A stretch of DNA of 20,783 nucleotides from JBOGXB01 sp050694215 (GTDB lineage Bacteria > Actinomycetota > CADDZG01 > WHSQ01): the NCBI GenBank assembly GCA_050694215.1, contig JBOGXB010000038.1:1-20783 (forward strand), in the 5' to 3' direction. This document shows, piece by piece, positions 14,888 to 20,783 of this stretch (position 1 is the first letter of the stretch; every line of letters begins with the position of its first letter). The notes beneath the pieces were generated by a model. It did not search any database and was not told where the DNA came from. It worked only from the letters and a program-made list of their open reading frames with translations. The position numbers and the translations under genes are program-made.

Positions 14888-15730
14888 CTAGCGAGGGACG
14901 ATCACGGCCACCGCGTCGAAGAACGGGGCGGCGAGCTTCCTCGTACCGGACACCTTTGATCTCGACCGGGCGGCCCTGGGGGTGAGGTTGCGCGAGAGGT
15001 GGCGCCACGCGGTGTCCTGGTCGATCTCGATCGCCGCGGCGGCGTCGGACGAGCGCCCTTCGTGGAGGCTCCACGCACCGGCGGTGCGCGCGACCGTCCA
15101 GGGGGCCCCTGCACTCCCCTCGACCACGACGGCAACCTCCGTGCCCGCCGGTGCCTCCAGCGCCCCGTATGCCGGCGGCAGGGAGCGCATGAAGGTCGCC
15201 AGGACGGGGGCCACGAAGCGGGGGCCGTGGAGGCCCGGCCTGCCCACCGCATCGCGGATGTGCTGCTGGTGGATCCATCGCTCGGTGAACTCTCTCGCGA
15301 TGCAGAGCCAGTTGGGGGCCGGATCGGGCCCCGCCCACGCGACCACCTCTCCCGAGCCGTCCGGTGGGAGCCCCGAGAAGTGCTCCGCGGTGAGCCGGCC
15401 GGAGAGCTCGAGGAGCTCATCGAGGAGGCGCGGGCTGATGCCGCGAGCGACGTCGACCCACAGCTCGTTCGCCTCGTCCAACGACGCCACGAGGTCGTCC
15501 CAGCCCTTTCCTCCGATCTCGGGACCGCCCTCGTGGCGATCGCGCCAGCGGGACAGCAAGCCCAGGTCGTCGCCCAGTACGTGCAGCGCGACGTCGTGAA
15601 CGCTCCAACCCGGGCACGCCGTCGATGCGGCCCGGTCCGCCTCGTCGAGGCTGCGGAGCAACGTGAGCAGCTCGGTGCGTTCTTCGTCCAGCGGCTCGAG
15701 GACGTCAACCGGCCGCGCGGGTCGCAGCAT
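14888..15730 (-). CDS. Maleylpyruvate isomerase family mycothiol-dependent enzyme
   Basis: A 280-residue DinB-like four-helix protein with a C-terminal sterol-carrier-like domain, of the family described as mycothiol-dependent maleylpyruvate isomerase-like. The N-terminus shows TACPGWSVHDVALHVLGDDL with metal ligand H50, and FTERWIHQQHIRD with E150 and H154. The His/Glu/His set and the Glu-x3-His spacing match the zinc site of the characterised isomerase. Members catalyse thiol-dependent reactions in Actinomycetota, but most substrates are unknown, so isomerase activity is not implied. The start is ATG 15730. A TAGCAT box (15742-15737) lies 6 nt upstream, which would fit a leaderless transcript. 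Confidence 0.85.
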   Translation of the reverse strand: MLRPARPVDVLEPLDEERTELLTLLRSLDEADRAASTACPGWSVHDVALHVLGDDLGLLSRWRDRHEGGPEIGGKGWDDLVASLDEANELWVDVARGISPRLLDELLELSGRLTAEHFSGLPPDGSGEVVAWAGPDPAPNWLCIAREFTERWIHQQHIRDAVGRPGLHGPRFVAPVLATFMRSLPPAYGALEAPAGTEVAVVVEGSAGAPWTVARTAGAWSLHEGRSSDAAAAIEIDQDTAWRHLSRNLTPRAARSRSKVSGTRKLAAPFFDAVAVIVPR

Positions 15731-15736
15731 CCGAAG

Positions 15737-15742
15737 ATGCTA
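15737..15742 (-). promoter_or_regulatory. Possible -10 box for a leaderless transcript
   Basis: TAGCAT (TAnnnT) read on the minus strand ends 6 nt before the ATG at 15730, the spacing seen at leaderless actinobacterial genes. The gene also lacks a Shine-Dalgarno. A -35 match is not obvious. Confidence 0.3.
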
Positions 15743-15752
15743 GTCGCTCCCC

Positions 15753-15767
15753 CACGGCGCGGCCGTG
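15753..15767 (-). terminator. Short GC hairpin between the GT-C gene and the mycothiol-type gene
   Basis: CACGGC and GCCGTG form a 6-bp stem with a 3-nt loop in the 64-bp gap on the minus strand. It lies after the membrane glycosyltransferase stop (15795). There is no U tract, so it is at best a weak terminator; a small operator is the alternative. Confidence 0.25.
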
Positions 15768-15794
15768 AAATGCCACTTGGTGGTGATGAGCGAT

Positions 15795-16967
15795 TCAGTA
15801 GAACCAGATGCCCTGAGTGAACAGGATCGCTCCCATGGTTGCGATGGGGACGATTGCCAAGAGGACCGCCTCGTGCCTCCTGTCGGAGTCCTTCGACCAC
15901 TGCGCCAGGAAGATCATCACCGGGAAGAACGACAGGAGCATGCGGGGGATGCTGTAGTACCAGGAGCTGCTGAGGAGCAGGGCCAGCATCGAGCCCATGA
16001 ATGCTGCGTAGCCCCACTCGCGTTTGGCGAGCGCCCACGCGACCATTCCGAGTCCCGCGGCGGCCGCGATGATCTCGCCGCGCCAGGCGAGAAGCCAGTT
16101 GGTCGGATAGTCCCGCCCCCACGTGTCGAAGGTGGTTCGGAACGACTCGATCGGGCCGACGAGGTCGCGGCCCCACCCCGCTCTCTGCGCCTCCACGAAG
16201 TGAAAGGGATCCCCCGTCGTCTGGGCGAGATAGACGGAATAGGCGACAAGCGGCGCCACCCCAATCGCAAGCGCGATGGAGACCCTCGCGACCCGAACGG
16301 CGGAAAAGTCGCGCTGGCGCAGGAACTCGACCGCGAGGCCGAGGAGCACGAAAGCGCCCGCGAAGCGCGCCCCCATCGCCACTGCTGCCGGGACTCCGAC
16401 GAGATGCCATCGTTGCCTGCGCGCGTAATAGAAGGCTGCGATCGCCCCGGCCAGGAACACCGCTTCGGAATAGGGGGCGACGAGGAACACGGCCGTCGGA
16501 AAGAGCATGAGGTAGGCGAGGGCGCGACGTCCGGCCCCCTCCCCCACTTCCTCTTCGGCAAGGCGGAACAAATAGGCCCCCGCGACGAAGGACGCGAGCG
16601 CGGACACGACGAGCCCCGCCGCGATGGGATGAAGCCCCACGAGCAGCAGGGCCGAGACGAGCAGCGGCAACAGCGGGAAGAACGCCGTCGCGTGGCTGTC
16701 GCTGGCGACGCTGAAGTAGCCGTGCTCACCGATCGTGACGAGGTGGTGCGCGTCCCAGTTGTCCCACATCGACAGGAAGCTCTGCTGCGGAGCGCCCTGT
16801 GTCTCGGTCGACAGGAACCAACTCGCGGCCAAGGCGACGACTAAGAAGAGAGCACGCGTTGCAACGGTAACTCCGGCGGACTCGACCCACGCCCTCCTGA
16901 CGAGCGAGCGCACCGCGGTCGACTTCTCCTTGGCGGGGGCGGGCCGGGCGGCCTCTGCGACGCCCAT
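15795..16967 (-). CDS. PIG-V-like GT-C membrane mannosyltransferase
   Basis: About 390 residues with roughly nine or ten hydrophobic segments and no soluble domain. The first loop carries WDNWDAHHLVTIGEHGY, then FFPLLPLLVSALL and APYSEAVFL, the order seen in PIG-V (GPI mannosyltransferase 2) relatives. GT-C enzymes use a polyprenyl-phosphate sugar, so polyprenol-phosphate-mannose from the ppm gene at 12587 is a plausible donor. The acceptor (lipid, glycan or protein) is unknown. ATG 16967 begins 2 nt after the gcvPB stop. GTG 16991 (GAAGG 4 nt upstream) would add eight residues and overlap gcvPB. It is probably the last gene of the gcv transcript, though unrelated in function. Confidence 0.75.
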   Translation of the reverse strand: MGVAEAARPAPAKEKSTAVRSLVRRAWVESAGVTVATRALFLVVALAASWFLSTETQGAPQQSFLSMWDNWDAHHLVTIGEHGYFSVASDSHATAFFPLLPLLVSALLLVGLHPIAAGLVVSALASFVAGAYLFRLAEEEVGEGAGRRALAYLMLFPTAVFLVAPYSEAVFLAGAIAAFYYARRQRWHLVGVPAAVAMGARFAGAFVLLGLAVEFLRQRDFSAVRVARVSIALAIGVAPLVAYSVYLAQTTGDPFHFVEAQRAGWGRDLVGPIESFRTTFDTWGRDYPTNWLLAWRGEIIAAAAGLGMVAWALAKREWGYAAFMGSMLALLLSSSWYYSIPRMLLSFFPVMIFLAQWSKDSDRRHEAVLLAIVPIATMGAILFTQGIWFY

Positions 16968-16969
16968 CT

Positions 16970-18478
16970 CTAATCCGTCTTCGGCTCCCACCGAACCTTC
17001 AGCGAGCGGGCGGCACGCGCTTCGTCGGGTCGTCGGACGGGGGTCGTCACCGGTGCTCCGTGTACGAGCTCGGGGTCGGACTCTGCCTCGCGCGCGATCT
17101 GATTGAGGGCCTCGGCCAGCCCGTCGATCGTCTCCTTGGACTCCGTCTCGGTGGGCTCGATCATGAGCGCTTCCTCGACCACCAGGGGGAAGTACACGGT
17201 GGGCGGGTGATAACCGAGGTCGATCAGACGCTTCGCGACGTCCATCGCACGGATCCCGTGCTTGCGCAGCGGCTTCGCGGTCGAGACGAACTCGTGCATG
17301 CAGGTCCCGGGATACGCCGGGGGGAACGCGTCCTCGATCAGGACCTTGAGGTAGTTCGCGTTGAGGACGGCCCGTTCGGCCACCCGCTTCAGGCCCTCGG
17401 GCCCGAGCGACCGCAGGTACGCGTATGCCCTTACGTTGATACCGAAGTTGCCGTGGAAGGAATGGATCCGCCCGATCGAGTCCGGGCGTTCGTCATCCCA
17501 GCGCCACTTCTCGGTGCCGCCGTCCCACACCAGCACAGGCGACGGCAGGAAGCGCTCCAGTCGCTTCGACACCGCGAGGGGGCCCGATCCCGGCCCTCCT
17601 CCCCCGTGGGGTGTGGCGAACGTCTTGTGCAGGTTCATGTGGACGATGTCGAAGCCCATGTCGCCCGGGCGGACGACACCCACTATCGAGTTGAAGTTGG
17701 CACCGTCGTAGTAAAGGAGCCCGCCGATCTCGTGCAGGGCTGCCGCTATCCGCTCTATGTCGCGCTCGAAGAGGCCGAGCGTGTTCGGGTTCGTCAACAT
17801 TAGCCCGGCGACATCCTCGTCGAGCGCATCCTTCAGGGCATCGAGGTCGACCAAACCTCTCTGGTCCGAGCGAACCTCCTGAGCCTCGTATCCGGCGAGC
17901 GTGACGCTTGCGGGGTTGGTCCCGTGAGCCGAGTCCGGGATGATCACCCGCCGCCGCTCCTGTCCGTTGGATGCGTGGAATGCCCTCATGATCAAGAGCC
18001 CGGTCAGCTCTCCCTGGGCTCCGGCGGCGGGCTGGAACGTGAGCCTGGCCATGCCCGTCGCTTCACAGAGCGCCCTCTCGAGCGTCCCCAGCAGCTCCAG
18101 CGCTCCCTGCACGAGATCGTCGTCGGCCAGTGGGTGCAGGGTGGAGAAGCCGGGAAGGGCGGCCGCGTCCTCGGCGATCTTCGGGTTGTACTTCATGGTG
18201 CAAGAGCCGAGCGGGTACGCGCCGACGTCGATGGCCCAGTTGCGCTGGGACAAACGGGTGAAGTGACGAACGAGGTCGCGCTCCGACACCTCGGGCAGAC
18301 GGGGCGGCTCAGGACGGCGTTGCGCCTCGGGTATTAGCTCGTCGAGCCCGGGAGCGTCGAGGGCGACCTCGGGCAGTGACCATGCCCGGCGCTCCGGCGT
18401 GGACAGCTCGAATAGCACCGGGAAGTCCCGGCCCCCATCGCGCGTACCTGCGGATCGCTCAAGCGAACCGTGCGTCAT
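16970..18478 (-). CDS. gcvPB: Glycine dehydrogenase (decarboxylating) subunit 2
   Basis: A 502-residue C-terminal half of the P-protein of the glycine cleavage system. It decarboxylates glycine on PLP and passes the aminomethyl group to lipoyl-GcvH, in the cytoplasm. The PLP-binding lysine is K285 in HMNLHKTFATPHGGGGPG. Other conserved segments are YPLGSCTMKYNPK (88-100), QPAAGAQGELTGL, HGTNPASV and YYDGANFNSIVG. ATG 18478 overlaps the gcvPA stop (ATGA), giving the usual length; starts farther upstream fall inside gcvPA. GcvPA and GcvPB form the active heterotetramer, hence the coupling. The following stop is 2 nt before the membrane glycosyltransferase. Confidence 0.97.
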   Translation of the reverse strand: MTHGSLERSAGTRDGGRDFPVLFELSTPERRAWSLPEVALDAPGLDELIPEAQRRPEPPRLPEVSERDLVRHFTRLSQRNWAIDVGAYPLGSCTMKYNPKIAEDAAALPGFSTLHPLADDDLVQGALELLGTLERALCEATGMARLTFQPAAGAQGELTGLLIMRAFHASNGQERRRVIIPDSAHGTNPASVTLAGYEAQEVRSDQRGLVDLDALKDALDEDVAGLMLTNPNTLGLFERDIERIAAALHEIGGLLYYDGANFNSIVGVVRPGDMGFDIVHMNLHKTFATPHGGGGPGSGPLAVSKRLERFLPSPVLVWDGGTEKWRWDDERPDSIGRIHSFHGNFGINVRAYAYLRSLGPEGLKRVAERAVLNANYLKVLIEDAFPPAYPGTCMHEFVSTAKPLRKHGIRAMDVAKRLIDLGYHPPTVYFPLVVEEALMIEPTETESKETIDGLAEALNQIAREAESDPELVHGAPVTTPVRRPDEARAARSLKVRWEPKTD

Positions 18479-19818
18479 TTCTCTGCGAGCTCCTTCTCGA
18501 TGGCCTCTGCGAGTCCGGCGATGTCGTCTTCGGTGCGCCGCTCCGTTATCGCGATCAGCAGACAGTCGGCCAGCTCCGGATACCACCTGCCCAATCCGGG
18601 CCCGACGAGGTAGCCGCGCTGCGCCAGGGCCCTCGACATGTCGCGGCCGTCCACGGGAGTCCTCAACACGAGCTCCTTGAAGCGAGGACCGTCGAACGCG
18701 AGCGAGCACCCCCGGATCGCGCTCAACCTGTGCGCGGCGTGTGCCGTTCGCCTCACGCACACCTCCCCGAGTCGTTGGAGGCCCTTCGGACCCAGCCAAG
18801 CCATGTGGACGGCCGCGGCGATCGCCATCAGGGTCTGGTTCGTGCACACGTTGGAGGTCGCTTTGGCCCTCCTGATGTGCTGCTCGCGGGCCTGGAGTGT
18901 TAGCACGAAGGCGCGCCTGCCGTCGGCGTCTACGGTCTCACCCGAGATGCGCCCGGGCACTTGCCTCACGAGCTCGAGCCTCGTCGCGAACAGGCCCACG
19001 TAGGGGCCTCCGTAGGACATCGCGTTCCCGAACGCATGGCCCTCTCCCACGACCACATCGGCTCCGAGATCCCCGGGTGCGCGCAGGATCCCCATCGCGG
19101 TCGGGTCGGTCACCGCCACGCACAGCGAGTCGCCCCGGTGCGCGAGGTCGGCGGCCGCGCCGACATCCTCGAGCCGGCCGAACACGTTCGGATGAGCGGT
19201 GACTACCGCGGCGGCGTCGGAGGCGTCGACGGTGCCCCACTCCACGACTCCGTCCTCGCCGAACGGAACGACCTCCAGGGTCAACCCTAAACCTGAAGTG
19301 TAGGTTTTGAGCACCTCGACGTAGTGGGGATGAACGGAGGCGCCCACGATCGCCCGCTCCTTGCGGGTGACCCTGACCGCGAGGTTCACGGCCTCCACGA
19401 GGGCATGCGCTCCGTCGTACAGGGACGCGTTCGCCACCTCCATCCCGTACAGCTCCGTCACCATGGTCTGGAACTCGAACAGCGCCTGCAGCACGCCCTG
19501 CGACAGCTCCGGCTGGTACGGGGTGTAGGAGGTCGAGAACTCCGCGCGCGACGCCAGCGCCCTGACGGCGGCCGGGACGTAGTGGTCGTACGCTCCCCCG
19601 CCGGCGAAGCAGATGAGGTCGGCCGCCCCGCGCGATCGACCCGCCAGCTCGGCCATGTGACGGATCAGCTCGGGCTCGCTGAGCGCCTCCGGCACATCGA
19701 GGGATCGGCCCAGTTGCACCGAGCCTGGGACCGGCTCGAACATGTCGTCGAGCTCGTCCGCTCCGATCGCATCCAGCATGGCGCGGTCGTCGTTTGGGGT
19801 GTGCGGCAGGAAATCCAC
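18475..19818 (-). CDS. gcvPA: Glycine dehydrogenase (decarboxylating) subunit 1
   Basis: A 447-residue N-terminal half of the P-protein, a fold-type I aminotransferase-like subunit without its own PLP lysine. It begins with FLPHTPNDDRAMLDAIG, typical for the family. FAGGGAYDHYVPA, TPYQPELSQGVLQALFEFQ, the LYDGAHALVEA segment, AFGNAMSYGGPYVG and AKATSNVCTNQTL follow in the expected order. The start is GTG 19818 with GAGGAG 8 nt upstream. It lies 33 nt after gcvT and overlaps gcvPB by 4 nt. Its length equals that of other split P-proteins. No gcvH lies between gcvT and gcvPA. Confidence 0.97.
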   Translation of the reverse strand: MDFLPHTPNDDRAMLDAIGADELDDMFEPVPGSVQLGRSLDVPEALSEPELIRHMAELAGRSRGAADLICFAGGGAYDHYVPAAVRALASRAEFSTSYTPYQPELSQGVLQALFEFQTMVTELYGMEVANASLYDGAHALVEAVNLAVRVTRKERAIVGASVHPHYVEVLKTYTSGLGLTLEVVPFGEDGVVEWGTVDASDAAAVVTAHPNVFGRLEDVGAAADLAHRGDSLCVAVTDPTAMGILRAPGDLGADVVVGEGHAFGNAMSYGGPYVGLFATRLELVRQVPGRISGETVDADGRRAFVLTLQAREQHIRRAKATSNVCTNQTLMAIAAAVHMAWLGPKGLQRLGEVCVRRTAHAAHRLSAIRGCSLAFDGPRFKELVLRTPVDGRDMSRALAQRGYLVGPGLGRWYPELADCLLIAITERRTEDDIAGLAEAIEKELAEK

Positions 19819-19833
19819 TCCTGGGGCTCCTCG

Positions 19834-19863
19834 GTCAACTTGTCGACAGGTCTACTTGTCTAC
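19834..19863. repeat. Four-copy octamer repeat at the gcvT/gcvPA junction
   Basis: On the plus strand GTCAAC, GTCGAC, GTCTAC and GTCTAC begin at 19834, 19842, 19850 and 19858, each followed by two bases (TT, AG, TT, CT), so GTCNAC recurs with an exact 8-nt period. The array covers the last few gcvT codons including the stop (19852-19854) and the start of the 33-nt gap. It may be a protein-binding array, a slipped-strand duplication or chance. Confidence 0.5.
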
Positions 19864-20783
19864 CTGGGTGCCCTTGCGGTTCACGAAGGGCGGCTTGACG
19901 ATATCTCCCTCGAGGGCGCGCCCGCGCGCGTCGATGTGAACCGAGGTCCCCTCCTGCGGAGCCGTTGCGCGGGGGCCGAGGGCAAGGGCGATCCCTGTAC
20001 CGAGCGTGGGTGAGTGATTCCCGCTGGTTAGCTCGCCGAGCTTGTGCTCGTCGCGCGTGACCGCGTACCCCTGCCTCGGGACCCCCCTGTCCTTGCACAC
20101 GATCCCGAACAACCGGCGCCCGGGGCCGGCCTCCTTCACCTCCAGGCACGCGTCCCGTCCTCGAAACGGCGTATCCCACGCCAGCACCCAACCAAGGCCC
20201 ACCTCGAGCGGGTTGACATCCAGCGTCAGCTCGTGCCCGTAGAGCGCGTAGCCCATCTCCAGCCTGAGCGTGTCCCGGGCTCCGAGCCCGACGGGAGTCG
20301 CGCCCGCTTCGATCACCTTGTCGAAGGCCTGCCGCGCGGTGGGAGCCGGGGCATAGAGCTCGAAGCCACGTTCTCCCGTGTACCCGGTGCGCGCTACGAG
20401 TCCTTCCTCCCCAAAGACGTCGATTGGGCACCACGCATGCAGCTTCAGCTCGATCGCGCCCGTTCCGGGGAACGCCTCCTCGAACAGGTCGAAGGACCGG
20501 GGCCCCTGGATCGCCAGGATCGCCCATCGGTCCCATTCATCGGCGGGATCACCACCCGCCGTTCGGATCGCGCCCGCGACGGCGGGCACGTTTGCCGCGT
20601 TCGGTACGACCATCCACTCGTCCCGACCAATCCGGTAGACGAAGACATCATCGATAGACCCACCGTCCTCGGTCAGGACGAGCGAGTAGGTGGCGCTCCC
20701 CCGCTCGAGCGCGTCCGTATCCGCGGTGAGGGCGATCTGCAACGCGTCTCCTGCCCCGGCTCCCGCAACCAGCAGCTTGCCGA
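19852..20783 (-). CDS. gcvT: Aminomethyltransferase (glycine cleavage T-protein), N-terminus beyond window
   Basis: The visible 309 residues are the bulk of a protein that is usually about 365 long; its start lies to the right of the window. GcvT takes the aminomethyl group from GcvH and gives 5,10-methylene-tetrahydrofolate and ammonia. Recognisable parts are GDALQIALTADTDALERGSA, the GSIDDVFVYRI strand with the catalytic-region IDD, ARTGYTGERGFELY, LGARDTLRLEMGYALYGHEL and the C-terminal barrel ending VKPPFVNRKG. An internal TTG at 20742 is a Leu codon, not the start, because homology continues upstream of it to the edge. It precedes gcvPA by 33 nt in the same direction. Confidence 0.95.
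   Translation of the reverse strand, partial: GKLLVAGAGAGDALQIALTADTDALERGSATYSLVLTEDGGSIDDVFVYRIGRDEWMVVPNAANVPAVAGAIRTAGGDPADEWDRWAILAIQGPRSFDLFEEAFPGTGAIELKLHAWCPIDVFGEEGLVARTGYTGERGFELYAPAPTARQAFDKVIEAGATPVGLGARDTLRLEMGYALYGHELTLDVNPLEVGLGWVLAWDTPFRGRDACLEVKEAGPGRRLFGIVCKDRGVPRQGYAVTRDEHKLGELTSGNHSPTLGTGIALALGPRATAPQEGTSVHIDARGRALEGDIVKPPFVNRKGTQVDK

Noticed and set aside
13443..14891. Long plus-strand open frame opposite the serine hydrolase
   Set aside because: It is the GC-rich shadow of a minus-strand gene with clear SxxK, YxN and HAG motifs.
16970..18847. Extended gcvPB reading frame starting at 18847
   Set aside because: The extra N-terminal part lies inside gcvPA in another frame and has no homology; ATG 18478 with the ATGA overlap gives the family length.

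Overview
The window is a gene-dense, high-GC stretch that reads as a deep-branching member of the Actinomycetota. The main pointers are a DUF4193 zinc-ribbon protein, a mycothiol-dependent maleylpyruvate isomerase-family protein, an lnt-polyprenol-phosphomannose synthase pair, and frequent GTG/TTG starts. The prolyl-tRNA synthetase is the short archaeal-type (type 3) form, which argues against a mycobacterium or streptomycete. The order is inferred from gene content only. No tRNA, rRNA, CRISPR array, transposase or phage gene was seen.

Positions 1-5361 (+) carry a lysine-degradation operon of the kind known from lysine-fermenting anaerobes. It holds the tail of a gene that is probably lysine 2,3-aminomutase, then kdd, a YtcJ-like amidohydrolase, kamD, kamE and kal. 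From kdd to kal every junction is a 4-nt stop/start overlap (GTGA, ATGA, ATGA, TTGA). The encoded steps are beta-lysine to 3,5-diaminohexanoate (KamDE, B12 and PLP), oxidative deamination (Kdd), and release of ammonia from 3-aminobutyryl-CoA (Kal). The cleavage enzyme Kce is not in the window. The embedded amidohydrolase is not part of the textbook pathway. A HAD hydrolase follows at 5386-6114.

Positions 6208-8241 (+) encode a membrane GGDEF-EAL protein with intact motifs. It converges on a minus-strand pair, a degenerate YjbQ-like protein followed by proS, and the two stop codons share one CTAG.

Positions 10049-10702 contain no convincing protein gene. The region has two DnaA-box-like 9-mers, a near-consensus promoter (TTGACA-17-TATCGT) and then about 350 nt of strongly structured RNA-like sequence: a 9-bp long-range helix enclosing seven local hairpins, including UUCG and GNRA tetraloops. 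I could not match it to RNase P RNA, tmRNA, SRP RNA, T-box or cobalamin riboswitch. It is either a free ncRNA or a very long leader of the DUF4193-lnt-ppm operon that follows (10703-13318, +). That Lnt has Ser where the family nucleophile Cys is expected, and an 8-bp hairpin covers the ppm start.

Positions 13305-16967 (-) hold a serine hydrolase with an upstream palindrome, a mycothiol-type enzyme and a PIG-V-like GT-C membrane mannosyltransferase, a possible user of polyprenol-phosphate-mannose. Positions 16970-20783 (-) hold the glycine cleavage genes gcvT (cut by the window edge), gcvPA and gcvPB, without gcvH between them. An unusual four-copy octamer repeat lies at the gcvT/gcvPA junction.
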